Of a stretch of DNA of 64,000 bases, positions 30,326 through 40,526 are shown in pieces. Position 1 is the first letter of the stretch; every line of letters starts with the position of its first letter. The position numbers were made by a program, and so were the translations under genes. This stretch comes from Porcisia hertigi (Eukaryota > Euglenozoa > Kinetoplastea > Trypanosomatida > Trypanosomatidae), in assembly GCF_017918235.1 (NCBI RefSeq), contig NC_090594.1, forward strand, positions 1,779,575 through 1,843,574. The letters run 5' to 3'. Under the pieces are notes generated by a model. It did no database searches. It was not told the DNA's origin and saw only the letters and a program-made list of their open reading frames with translations.

Positions 30326-31768
30326 ATGCCCAGCATTCCTTTACTTACAGAACTGGGGGCAAGGGCAGATGAGTTTCAGCAAATCCTGAATATGTCCAAA
30401 ATCCCACCGCAAGTGGAACAGAAGCTGCGTCCTGCGATGCATCCTGACGAGCTCTTCACCCATCAAGATTCACGCATCTTTGTTCGTGCTCGTCCAATTG
30501 TCCCACATGACATGGAGAATCCAAACAACCAAAGCATTGTACAGAAAGTCGATGTGAACAGAGATCTTGTGGTGATGACACCGAAAATCTCTCTCTCTGG
30601 TCAGTGCACAATTGAACCTTGTGTTGTTACTCTTGACGGCTCCTTCGTCGGTGCGCGCGACGATACAGAAAGAGTTTACGTTGAGTCATGTGCCCCGCTT
30701 GTCTCTCTCTCGGTTGACGGCGCATCGACATGCGTGCTCTGTTATGGACAAACAGGAAGCGGGAAAACGTATACAACCTCCGGAATCTTTCGCCTATTTG
30801 CGCAGGATCTCGCGCCCATTTTCGGCACGCACGATATTCTCCTCACGGTTCTTGAAATTCAGGCCCTGAAGAACATCGATCTACTGACTGGCACCGAGGT
30901 TCAGGTCATGGAGGATGTTTCAGGGGAGCTCAAACTTCTAGGAACAGAGGCCTTTGAGTGCTCCAGTGCGGAAATGCTTCTCGCTGCTTTTGAGGAGGCC
31001 GCCTCTCAGCGGACAACTCGGTCCACGGAGAGAAACGAAACGTCGTCGCGTTCTCACATGATCGCTCGCATCTCCATCGTTTCAAAAGAAACAAAATGGG
31101 CAAAGCCTGGTGACTTATTCATCGTGGATCTTGCTGGTAGCGAAAATACTGCAGATAGCGCGACCCATGACAGAACTCGGCAATCAGAAACGAAATTCAT
31201 TAACACATCCCTCATGACGCTAAAGGATTGTATCCGGGCCCGTGCCCTCGCGTCATCGAGCCCACAACATCTGCATATTCCCTACCGACGCTCCCCACTC
31301 ACACTTCTTTTGCGCGACTGCTTCGAAATCGCTGTACGTCGCCCAACGAAGACAGTAATGATCGCGTGTGTCTCGCCACTTCTCCGAGATTCACGACATA
31401 CTATCAACACACTGCGGTATGCATCGCTGCTCTCCGTAACACCACCGGCAAAGGTATTGGCCGCTGATCCGAACGATCCGAACAATTACAGCCGCGAACA
31501 GGCCCTCGACTTTCTGGTCAAAGTGTCGAATGGAAACATCACGGAGCCCGAGTACATTTTGCCAGAAGGTGACGGAAGAACTCTCGTACACATTCCAGAG
31601 GCCGAGTTCATCCGTCGCATCGTGGAAAGCTTTCCGCACATCCCTGAGAAAAAAGCAAAGCTTATTTACACTGCTGTTTGGAAACGTGTTGTCGATGCGC
31701 GCACCAAAGGTCGAAAGCAGATGTTTGACGCAAAGCGGCACATCAAGGCACCTCGCTGTGCTAGGTAG
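30326..31768 (+). CDS. Kinesin-13-like motor protein (short, divergent)
   Basis: A 480-residue kinesin consisting almost only of a motor domain. The P-loop GQTGSGKT is at 141-148; switch I is SSRSH (RSTERNETSSRSH) and switch II DLAGSE. The NTSLMTLKDCIRA helix and a final NTLRYA are present. The RxxRxTxRNETSSRSH and SLxxLKxCIRA patterns are closest to kinesin-13, the microtubule depolymerases, of which trypanosomatids have several. Start: the open frame begins upstream only with a TTG; the first ATG is 30326. A hand count of the first 50 codons gives 26 ending in G or C, well below the neighbouring PACRG gene (36 of 50). Confidence 0.82.
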   Translation: MPSIPLLTELGARADEFQQILNMSKIPPQVEQKLRPAMHPDELFTHQDSRIFVRARPIVPHDMENPNNQSIVQKVDVNRDLVVMTPKISLSGQCTIEPCVVTLDGSFVGARDDTERVYVESCAPLVSLSVDGASTCVLCYGQTGSGKTYTTSGIFRLFAQDLAPIFGTHDILLTVLEIQALKNIDLLTGTEVQVMEDVSGELKLLGTEAFECSSAEMLLAAFEEAASQRTTRSTERNETSSRSHMIARISIVSKETKWAKPGDLFIVDLAGSENTADSATHDRTRQSETKFINTSLMTLKDCIRARALASSSPQHLHIPYRRSPLTLLLRDCFEIAVRRPTKTVMIACVSPLLRDSRHTINTLRYASLLSVTPPAKVLAADPNDPNNYSREQALDFLVKVSNGNITEPEYILPEGDGRTLVHIPEAEFIRRIVESFPHIPEKKAKLIYTAVWKRVVDARTKGRKQMFDAKRHIKAPRCAR

Positions 31769-32613
31769 TAAACTTTAGAGACTCATCTTTGTGCGGATTT
31801 GTGCTAAAACGGTCATGTGCTTGGTGCCTTCCTCTTTTCTTTCTATTTATTAGTGGAGGATGCTTAGACGCTTATAAACTACTAGAACGCGCTTTCCACT
31901 TTTTTTTCCCACGTCATGACGCACTGGAAAAATCTTCAAGGCGTAAGGTTTGCTTTTGAAAGTCCACATTGGAGAAAATAAACTCATGTTGTTGGAATGA
32001 TCTTGTTGCTGTTCACTTTCACTCCGCGTATCTCGGTAGTGCAGCTGAACTTCTTTTCCCCATATGTACTCTGCTTCTCACGGTGTGTTCGAGAATGAGA
32101 TAGACCCTCGCTTTCACGAAACCTCTTTCCCCCCTGTCTCAGAACCTTCATTATGCCCTTGAATCCTCATGAATGCTCTCTCTTCGTAATTGCTTGGTAT
32201 CTCTCGTGCTTCTTCGAAGGTAAAAAAAAAGAACGAAAACCAACGCTTTCATCGTTTGACACCCAGATCTAAAAAGAAAGGGGGAAAACATAGCGCCTAG
32301 TCTTGCTTAGTTCAGAGGGCTGCAAAGGAATAGCCTTTCTATTGAAATTGGCGCTTTCCGCGGGTTGTTCCATTTCTTGTGCAATCACGTGTACCTATGC
32401 TCACGTTTTCTCAGATTTTCTGTGGTCTTCCATATTTGATGTCATCCGATTTTTTTTTTCTGTGATCCACCCAGCCATCTTTATTGCAATCTAAAAGTCA
32501 GGATCAACTACCTTCGCTGCCGCTAATCATCCGCACAATTCCCTGCGTAGGACATTATACGAGGTCTCTCCCCTCATTAACGTCTGTCTCCTATCGAGAC
32601 ATTTTTATTAAGT
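31769..32613. other. AT-rich intergenic region without microsatellites
   Basis: Unlike other gaps in the window, this one has no CA/TG repeat and no long G or C run, only modest T and A runs (for example near 31900, 32222 and 32452). It shares the lower GC of its two flanking genes. Confidence 0.6.
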
Positions 32614-34788
32614 ATGAAGTGGAATTCCAAATTTGTTTTTTTGACAGCACTATGCGCGTGTCTTTTCTTCACTCAATCGACATGGGCTCATGTCATGGGC
32701 ATCGATTTTGGGTCGGAATTTATAAAAATCGCCGGGCCACACGGTGACAAAGGTGTCGATATTGTGCTCAATGAGCAGTCGCGACGGAAAACTGACAATT
32801 TCATTGGCCTGCGTGGGAATGATTTATATATTGGTGACATGGCGAGGGCTCTAGCCGCACGGTTTCCTCTGTGCACTGTAAGCGCAGTTAATCAGCTTGT
32901 CGGCATTCGAAAAGCCTCACGTCTTCTTCCATTTTTCCGAGATTTGAAATACGAATATCACGTGGATTTCAACAATCACGGGTCGGCAACTGTAAAGTTT
33001 TGCGGCAAAGAAGAGCCTCTCACCGCCGAGGAGCTTTACTCCTTAGTACTAACATATTCTAAATCAGCCGCGGTGAAAGATGACGTTTTTGATCCACAAG
33101 GTGTCGTGGTCACCATTCCGTTCTACACATCACTGACAGAGCGGCGGGCAATTCTTGAGGCGGCTCGCTTTTCAGGACTGAGTGTTCTTGGTCTAATGCA
33201 CTCAACTACCGCTGCTGCTTTCTATTACGGTGTGCGGCATCGCGGTTTCGGCAACCACAGCCTCAGGTTATTGGTTTTCGACCTTGGCTCAACGCATACA
33301 GAGGTTGGTGTCTACGAGTTTCTGCCGGCTGTTAAGGGCGCACCTCTCTCTAGTGCGTTTGGGACGATGAGAACGCTCGGTGTTATCGAGGATCGCTCTC
33401 TCGGCGGCCGTGCATTTGACTTGTGTGTTGCTCGGGCCATTGAAAAAGAGGCGCGGGCGAAGCTGAACATTGGACCCGTTTTGGGTGGATCAAGTGCTGC
33501 ACAGATGAAGTCGCAGTTCTCGCTCCTGCGCGCTGCGAACAAAGCTCGAGAAACGTTGTCTGTGAACAGTCACACACCTTACACAGTAGAAGGCATCGTA
33601 CCGGATCGTGACTACCATTCCAGCATAACACGCGACACTTTCGAGACGGAATGTGCCTCACTTTTCCAGCGTGTGAAGGACTTGGCAACGAACGTGACAA
33701 AAGCCGTTAATATTTCAGTTAAAGACATAGACTATTTTGAGATGATGGGAGGGCTTTCACGTACGCCAAAGATTATCGCAGACCTCTCCGAGGCTATTGG
33801 TCGAGATGTAGATCGCACCATGAATATGGACGAGGCAGCGGCAATGGGTGCCGGCTACTATGCTGCGAAACTGTCACCTCTTTACCGCGCAAAATCTTTG
33901 AAGCTGGCTGAGACAATTTCGTACGGAATTGATTTCGAAGTAGCGCCCCCTTTGAGCGAGAAACAGTCGAGTGCCAGGCGCCCGTTATTCGGCGCGGGCG
34001 ACTTTCTATTGGGTGATTCGGTGAGCCTTACATTCAATCGTACGGAGGACTTTTCACTTAATTTTTACAGTGACGAGGACGCTACAGCGCCGTTTGCGAG
34101 CGTCGTGATCGCAGGCGTCAAGGAGGAGCTCACCAAAATGAATGCATTGTCACCTCTAGTCAAGCACGCAAACAACAGTCACATGATTCGACTGCAGATA
34201 ATGCTGAATGAAACTGGTCTTTTGCAGGTTGAGCATGCGGAGGCGGTTGTGCGCTACGCCGAGGTGGTCTCGCATAAAGTGACAGAGAACGTCACAGATG
34301 AAGTGTCTGGCGAAACGAAGCCGGTTGAAAAGTCTGTCAAGACCATCAAGATGCGCACCCGGGCAGCGGACTTGGCTTCGACGCTGACATGGCTGAATCC
34401 CGCCGAACTGACTTCAACAGAAGCAGAGGCCTCACACAACAAGCTGGAGTCCATTTGGCAAGCAGAGCAGGTGAAGCATCTCCGTGCTACGGCGAAAAAC
34501 AATTTAGAGGGGTATATTATCTGGGTCAAGTATGAAGGTGTAGCTGATAACGCCGAGCTCACCGCCGCCGCGGGTGAGGCTGCTGTTCAGCATATCATGG
34601 ACGAAGTGTCAGCTGTTCAGGAGTGGCTTGAAGACGGCGAAGGGGCGTCAGACAACTGCGCTGCTTCCCAGTACGAGTCTCGCCTGGAGAAACTTCGCGG
34701 AATGGTTGCTGGATTAACGAAGCAGCCCAAAGAGGCCCCGAGCGCGGTGGCGGAGAGTAGCGATCACACCGACGAGGGCGATCTTTGA
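32614..34788 (+). CDS. GRP170/HYOU1/Lhs1-like ER-lumenal Hsp70-family chaperone
   Basis: A 724-residue protein with a cleavable signal peptide (about 1-26, hydrophobic core VFLTALCACLFF) followed at once by an Hsp70-type ATPase domain. It has the phosphate-1 motif GIDFGSEF, phosphate-2 motif VFDLGSTHTEVG, an SLGG turn and the adenosine motif GGLSRTPKI. The GSEF-type first motif, large insertions and weak substrate domain fit the Hsp110/Grp170 branch, which acts as nucleotide exchange factor and holdase for BiP. The C-terminus ends EGDL, a KDEL-like retention signal. It is shorter than human HYOU1. Third-position GC is low: 23 of the first 50 codons by hand count. Confidence 0.85.
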   Translation: MKWNSKFVFLTALCACLFFTQSTWAHVMGIDFGSEFIKIAGPHGDKGVDIVLNEQSRRKTDNFIGLRGNDLYIGDMARALAARFPLCTVSAVNQLVGIRKASRLLPFFRDLKYEYHVDFNNHGSATVKFCGKEEPLTAEELYSLVLTYSKSAAVKDDVFDPQGVVVTIPFYTSLTERRAILEAARFSGLSVLGLMHSTTAAAFYYGVRHRGFGNHSLRLLVFDLGSTHTEVGVYEFLPAVKGAPLSSAFGTMRTLGVIEDRSLGGRAFDLCVARAIEKEARAKLNIGPVLGGSSAAQMKSQFSLLRAANKARETLSVNSHTPYTVEGIVPDRDYHSSITRDTFETECASLFQRVKDLATNVTKAVNISVKDIDYFEMMGGLSRTPKIIADLSEAIGRDVDRTMNMDEAAAMGAGYYAAKLSPLYRAKSLKLAETISYGIDFEVAPPLSEKQSSARRPLFGAGDFLLGDSVSLTFNRTEDFSLNFYSDEDATAPFASVVIAGVKEELTKMNALSPLVKHANNSHMIRLQIMLNETGLLQVEHAEAVVRYAEVVSHKVTENVTDEVSGETKPVEKSVKTIKMRTRAADLASTLTWLNPAELTSTEAEASHNKLESIWQAEQVKHLRATAKNNLEGYIIWVKYEGVADNAELTAAAGEAAVQHIMDEVSAVQEWLEDGEGASDNCAASQYESRLEKLRGMVAGLTKQPKEAPSAVAESSDHTDEGDL

Positions 34789-35733
34789 GCCTATGTTAGG
34801 AGCACTCACTCTTGGATCACCCACCATCTTTCACCACAGGCGTCCTTGAGGTTATTGGTACGTTATCATCATCTTCGCTATGCTTCTCTTATTTTTTTCC
34901 AACTCTTTCTGTTCTGGGCTTTCACAAAAAAAAAAATACTGCCAGTGGCACTCTGTGTCAGCTTATTCTTTGCAGTGACTCTTTTCGAGGCAGCTGTGAA
35001 GCAATAAAACAAAGCACCCGACCCCCCTAGTGCTAGGCTCACTATCCTGATGGAGAAGAGGAGGATACGTCTAGTTGAGAATGGGAGAGAGTGGGAAAAA
35101 ATGACTTCGGGCTTCGGGTGTTTGTGCTGTCGGGGCTTCAACGTGGGTGCTTTCCGTTACGGTAATGGGCATTTTGCAGCAGAAACCGACATACAGCAAA
35201 GGCTCCAACGGGTGAGGTGGGTAGGGGCGTTCCATTGTATCTTTGCCCCTTTTTGAAACATGTGCATCCTCGGACGTGCGATAGCTAAGTGCATAGTCAA
35301 AGCGAAACAGGTTATGCTCAAAATCTGCTCGGCACGCGCACGGGCGGGGGTAGGCAGGACTTCCATGAAATGGAGACTTGCGACACAGTTCACGTCGCTC
35401 AGGCTGGTCTCCGCCTGTCGCTAAGATCACTATTATTTCTATTCTTCACTCTTCACTCGTATCCCCCCCCCCCCCCACTCACCCACACAACCCACACACA
35501 TTGGCCAAACATTAATACTAATGCACCCACTCGCTCATGTGTGACCCAATTGCTACCTCAAGTGCTGTTTTGCTCCCTTGTTCAAATTGAAAAAAAAAGC
35601 CTTTGCCGTGAATTAGACTGCCATCCCCGTCTTCAAAGAAACGTGACTTTCCTTGTTTTTTTTCCCCCTCTACGTCTCACGGAAGAATCAAGAGCAATCA
35701 TAAACTCGTTTCCTCCCACACAAGAGTCAACCG
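34789..35733. other. Intergenic region at the right edge of the low-GC3 island
   Basis: Mostly AT-richer sequence with an A run near 34926-34937. A C run at 35463-35476, followed by ACCC/CACA sequence, marks the return of the gap style seen elsewhere. Splice tract candidates for GCVH are T-rich sequence at about 35650-35675. Confidence 0.55.
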
Positions 35734-36150
35734 ATGCGGAGGGCTTTTGCTTCTTTGTCTGTCGCTGCAGCGGTGTCCCTACGCTGTTATGGCACCAAGC
35801 ACTTCACAGATAGCCACGAGTGGTTGGAGCAGGGCGAGGGTGAGGTGACCATTGGTATTTCCACCTACGCACAGGAGAACCTGGGAGACGTGGTGTACGT
35901 CTCTCTCCCCCAGGTAGGCGACACTGTCACGGCGAAGGATGTGGTAGGCGAGGTGGAAAGCGTGAAGGCTACGAGCAACGTCTACTCCCCTGTGGACGGC
36001 ACCGTCACAGCTGTGAACGAGAAGCTGAAAGACGAGCCAGGCCTCATCAACCAATCTCCAGAGGAGAAAGGCTGGTTGGTCAAGGTGAAGTGTTCTGAGA
36101 TTCCAGAGGGCCTCATGAACGAGGAGGCGTACAAAAAATTTCTCGAATAG
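35734..36150 (+). CDS. GCVH: Glycine cleavage system H protein, mitochondrial
   Basis: A 138-residue lipoyl carrier protein. The first about 18 residues (MRRAFASLSVAAAVSLRC) form a mitochondrial presequence. The mature part starts with FTDSHEWLE and has IGISTYAQENLGDVVYV. The lipoyl-lysine motif ESVKATSNVYSP contains Lys78, and the C-terminus (KGWLVKVK, then EAYKKFLE) is standard. H protein carries the aminomethyl group between the P, T and L proteins when glycine is split to CO2, ammonia and methylene-tetrahydrofolate. Length and motifs are complete. Codon GC3 (33 of the first 50) is intermediate between the island and the rest. Confidence 0.96.
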   Translation: MRRAFASLSVAAAVSLRCYGTKHFTDSHEWLEQGEGEVTIGISTYAQENLGDVVYVSLPQVGDTVTAKDVVGEVESVKATSNVYSPVDGTVTAVNEKLKDEPGLINQSPEEKGWLVKVKCSEIPEGLMNEEAYKKFLE

Positions 36151-37713
36151 TGAATCGGCGCTCCGTCGGTTTGACGACACAAGCATCCTCGTGTTTCTTG
36201 TTCTCCCTTCCCCCTTGGATTTCACCTAGGGTTTGTGTGCTGGCCCCCTCCCTCTTTTCTCTGTTTTGTTTCCTTTTGTGGTGCTCTAGGGGGGGGGAGG
36301 GGGGGAGGAGACGCTACCATGCCGGGCTTGTGCGCGTGTCAGCGCACACCTGCACGCGCGTTTGTCTCTCTTTGAGTAAATGTACACACCGTGAAGGGCT
36401 CGAATGGTGCTTCCTCTTCGATAAGTCAAGCGGTGCTGAATAGTTGACCAGGCGGAGTCCAAGGACACTTGACTTGTAAGCGCGTGCGCACCTCCTCAGG
36501 AGGGGGGAGGGGGGAAGCGGTTGCAGTAGCGGTGAGAGTGAGAGCAAGGGAAGGAAGCGAACTCAGACAGGCAAGGGTGTGAGGCAGAATCAGCGGCAAT
36601 CGCAGTGACAGTGAAGGCAACAGCAACAGAGGGGATTGACACCACGGGTCCTGGGGTTCAAAGAGGGCAGATAGTCTTGTCAGGGAGCTAAGAAAGAGCG
36701 AATAGGTGTCTTGAAACACAAGCAGGTAGGAGCGACGGCGTTGGCGCGAAGGGGCTGACACCGCAATGCGTACGTTTCATGTTGACTCATTCTCTGTTGT
36801 GCTTCCTGCGTCGCTCGTCGCTAGGGTTCTTCCTCCTCCCACCCCCAAATCACCACATTCACTTCCTCAAGCATAGACAATTCAAGCCGGCAGGAGGCCC
36901 AGGTGGCCATCGACCCCATCCAGGCGAACGCGTACTACGTCTTCTTTTGTTCACTTATCGCGCCTCCAAAATTCACATATCCCTTATGGGGACCGCCCCA
37001 CCCCCCATACACACACACACACACACGTGAAGAAAGGAAACCACAACATAATGTGGCGCTCCCCTATTACGAGAGGATAAAGAAAACGATATTGTCTTTT
37101 CCCCCGACTTCCTTTTTTTTTGGGGGGTCCCGCTCACCTCCTTCCCCCTCCTCCCCTTCCCCCCCCCCTGGCATCGGCTGTGAGAAGTGATCAAGTTCCC
37201 GCGTGGCCCTTTCCCGTCTTCTTTTTTTAATCATCAACTTTCATATATGTATTAGCTCGTTTCTTTTCTCATGTTTCTATGCGTGTGCGAGAGAGGGTTC
37301 CCCCCCTTCACCGATGGGGGAGGGGGGCTGTTGTTCTTATTGGCTTGTTGCTCTGCGTAGGTCTCTCTCTTCCTTCAGCCCCTCGATTTTGTTTTCCGCT
37401 TAGCTTGGGAAGACTGGCGAGCTCAATGGGGATAATTGGTGACTCGGTGAAAAACGAAACAAATACCATGAAGATCATGTTTCAGGCGCTGCCCAGATGA
37501 GACTTGGCGACATACAGGAGCGGTATGGCGTCCGCTGCCCCATAGGGCAATGAAGCTTCTTTTTTTGTTTTTTCGATAAAGCATCCGCGGGTCCCCGAAC
37601 GACATCTTTTTATTCCACCCGGGTCCACACTATTGCGAGTTGTTTGCCGCATCGCTCGGTGGCCGTTTCTCATTGAATGTGCAGGGTGAAAATGACGAGT
37701 TGCCGTCTGAGGG

Positions 37714-37719
<6 letters not shown>

Positions 37720-37746
<27 letters not shown>
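37720..37746. repeat. CA dinucleotide microsatellite
   Basis: About 13 CA units preceded by alternating GC (GGGCGCGCGC). Confidence 0.95.
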
Positions 37747-38099
37747 GCCCAGCGTGTTGTGTTGACTACTGATATCCCTCGCAAATGCAGACTCTTGGCG
37801 CACTACTACTGATGATTTTTTAATAAGGGTGTGGGCTGTTGGACCACCCCCCTAAAAAAAAACCGTACAAGCTTTTGCACTCCCTGGACCCATGCGTGGC
37901 TCTGTTTTTTATACTCAAATTGATCAGACACGACTCACAAGCGTCCAACCGCAATATCGCAGGGCGTTGTTTGTTTTGCCCTTTGTTTTCACACAGTAGC
38001 TCACACGGTGGTGGATGTCGCTGGAGGTGCTTCGTCCGCTTTGCGTCTCTGAGACGGATCTGCTCCTTGCATTGGGAGCGCGGGGTGGGGGGCGAGAAT

Positions 38100-38915
38100 C
38101 GAACCGAGATGGTTGTCGCTCCAGCAGCGCTGAGGATATGCGGGCACATCGAATGCGCGTAGAGTCTCTGCTAGAAATGAGCAACGGTAGTATCGAAACC
38201 CCAGTACGTTCTAGCGGAATGCAAGCTGGCCTCGGCAACGTGCCGAACACAATTGCGGGAGGCTGAAGGTGCGCTGCAGCAACGTCATTGTCGAGGCCAC
38301 CAATAAGTTTGTTGAGAGAAAAAGTTGATGTCGGAGAAGGCCGCTGCCTTTGACAGAGCGTAGCGGGAAACTAGTGTAGCGCACGCGGTTCAAGGGGCCA
38401 TGCCACAAAGAGCTGACGCAGACTTAGTAGGCTGGTGAGGTAAAGCCGCGCAGGAGGGTTCGGGCTCCGACGCACGAAAGCGGTTTGGCACCCTGCGCGG
38501 GTGGAAGACGCAGTTCGTGGCACATTGAGAAGTTCTGGAGTCTTGACGACAGAGCGACATGAATTTAATGCGGCAGTCACTTCTGCATCTGCAATCTGGG
38601 GTGAGAGGACATCAGAGGATCATGATCGCACTTTTGAATCTTTTCAGTGAATTCCACGACGCCGCCTGTTTTGGTCGCGAATTCAAAACACAGCTTGTAT
38701 GTGTTTCGTCGTTGTGTGTGTGTGTTTGCCGGGGGGGGGAGGGAGGGAGGAAGGAGGGGGAATGCGTTTAAACCTGCTTGGTTACTGTCTCAGCTCTCAA
38801 CCATTACAAAAGTATCAGTACCGATGCGTGATGCGGCGCATGTGGGTTTGTTGAAAGAAAGCATTAGCGAGGGGCAACAGCCCTGCTCGAGTTCGTTTGA
38901 TGATTTTCTCTGCTA
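38100..38915. pseudogene. Possible decayed gene, strand unresolved
   Basis: A stretch without the usual runs, showing fragmentary coding-like segments. On the + strand an open stretch of about 66 codons with no ATG at its head spans about 38450-38648 and includes VWHPARVEDAVRGTLRSSGV; another short one includes LKVRCSNVIVEATNKF (near 38265-38320). On the minus strand open frames of 60-108 codons also exist (for example 37924-38250 and 38371-38580), as is common in GC-rich sequence. No family recognised. The + orientation is favoured only because every intact gene is on +. Confidence 0.25.
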
Positions 38916-39476
38916 ACGCACGTTCAAATGAGCGTAAAGCTCGTGCTTTCCTGCCCCTGCGTCACTGCTTCTTCATTGGCCAGGGTTGTTTCTGAGCAGG
39001 AGTGGAATGGACACCACCGCCAACGCACTGTCACAGCCATTCAACTAAGAATTTGGATGGAGGGTGGCGTGTAGGCAATGGCAGGCACCGTATAATTTTG
39101 TCAGCGCTCTGGTGGGTGTGAAGTTTGCTGTCTGCTCTTCTTGGCGCGCACAGCACACAACAGTGACACTGGTTAATTGGGTGTGATGTCACCCACTTTC
39201 TCTGCTCTCCCTCATCGAACTTCATTGTCGTTTTTATTTGTTTCGCTCGCTTACAAAAAATGTCTTGTGGTTCTCTCCATATCGCTGCCTCTTCCACGTC
39301 TTGACGGCGCACGTACGGTCCTTGCCCGTGTCTTTTGCCTGGACAAACTTTCACACGCGTGCCTCTCTTGCCGCCACTCGGTGTGGCTAGCGCTCAAGCC
39401 ACCAAAACGTAGGGCAAACACCCAACACGCACGGCTGTTCTCGGTCTTCATTTTTCCCCCTTTTTTTTTGTTTCGC

Positions 39477-40526
39477 ATGTCAATCACAGTCGGCATCAAC
39501 GGCTTCGGCCCTATCGGGCAATCCGTTTTATTCACAGCCCTTGCTGACCCTGCTTTTACCGTTACGGCGGTGGTTGACTCATCCGTGTGTGCGGCCTACA
39601 TAGCGTATGTGATTGAGCAGGAGTATCCGCGTCGAAACCCGGTCGCACCACCTGTGCGAGTGACGGAGACGCAAAAAGATCGAATTATACTCAACGATAC
39701 CCACGTCATACACATTTCATCCGCACAGGACCCCCAATCCTCTCTCTGGAAACAGTACGGGGCGCACTACGTCCTGGAATGCACGGGCCTCTACACCACA
39801 CGTGGACGCTCTTGGGGCCACGTGACGGGTGGTGCAGCGGGCGTCCTGATTGCAGGTGCCAGCGCTGATACCAACACTGTCATGGCTTCAAGTACCCCGG
39901 AGAGAGTCTCAGCGTCGTTGCCTGTGTGCTCCGCAGGAGCGCCAATCGGGGCTGCCCTGGCCCCAGTGCTGGTCGCGCTGGAGAAAGTGGTGGAGGTTGA
40001 GCATGTGACTTACACGGCTCTATATGGACCCCAGCCCCCGCACCCAATAGGTGCCAAGTCGGAAGACTCGCGGGATTGGAGGCAAGCACGCCTGCAGTCA
40101 TATGCCAGCTGTGCGATGTCCCCCAGCCGCGAAGGCAGCGCAGAAACAGTGCGCGCCCTTCTGCCACACCTGGCTGGTCGCCTGAGCGGTAGAACTTTTC
40201 AGGTTCCTGTGGTGCAAGGGTGTGCGATTGACCTTGTTCTGCACACGAAGGAGCCTGCCTCGGCGGAAGTCATGGCGAGCGCCTTTGCGCAAGCGGCGGA
40301 AAACTCGGAGCCGTCTGCGAAGCTCTCTCTCTCCAACGGGCCAATTGTCAGCGTCGACTGTATTGGTCACTCAAGTATCATGCTCGACGGAGCTTCGTTG
40401 AGTAGCAGCGCGGATGGAAAAGTGCACCGTATTGTGGTATGGGTCGACCTGGAGCGTTACTTTGCTGCTCTGCTACTGTCGTTGGTGAAGAAGGTGTACG
40501 CTATTCACACAGCACCATCGGTGTAA
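39477..40526 (+). CDS. GAPDH-like protein without the catalytic cysteine
   Basis: A 349-residue protein with the GAPDH fold signature: NAD-binding GINGFGPIG at 6-14, a central Thr-Gly-Leu (ECTGLYTT) matching ECTGVF, and about normal length. At the active site, the segment equivalent to SNASCTTNCLAP reads SAGAPIGAALAP (152-163). Without gaps, Pro156 takes the place of the nucleophilic Cys, and the loop that normally contributes His (TTVHAYT) reads TYTALYG. Glycolytic activity is therefore unlikely; NAD or RNA binding or a structural role are possibilities. Cys151 lies nearby but aligns five residues early. An in-frame ATG at 39186 exists, but the family homology starts at 39477, directly after a T-rich tract. 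Confidence 0.82.
   Translation: MSITVGINGFGPIGQSVLFTALADPAFTVTAVVDSSVCAAYIAYVIEQEYPRRNPVAPPVRVTETQKDRIILNDTHVIHISSAQDPQSSLWKQYGAHYVLECTGLYTTRGRSWGHVTGGAAGVLIAGASADTNTVMASSTPERVSASLPVCSAGAPIGAALAPVLVALEKVVEVEHVTYTALYGPQPPHPIGAKSEDSRDWRQARLQSYASCAMSPSREGSAETVRALLPHLAGRLSGRTFQVPVVQGCAIDLVLHTKEPASAEVMASAFAQAAENSEPSAKLSLSNGPIVSVDCIGHSSIMLDGASLSSSADGKVHRIVVWVDLERYFAALLLSLVKKVYAIHTAPSV

Larger units (their letters stand above)
36151..39476. other. Longest intergenic region, partly coding-like
   Basis: Contains a G-rich tract 36289-36310, a purine-rich stretch (about 36480-36760), CA repeats 37009-37026 and 37720-37746, and a G-rich tract 38730-38760. Sequence of balanced composition at about 38100-38900 is described separately as a possible gene remnant. 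T-rich sequence at 39452-39473 directly precedes the next ATG. Confidence 0.5.

Noticed and set aside
38090-38110. tRNA-like T-loop on the minus strand (GGTTCGATTCTC)
   Set aside because: The T-stem does not pair (more than one mismatch in five), and no matching D-arm, anticodon arm or acceptor stem could be laid out around it.
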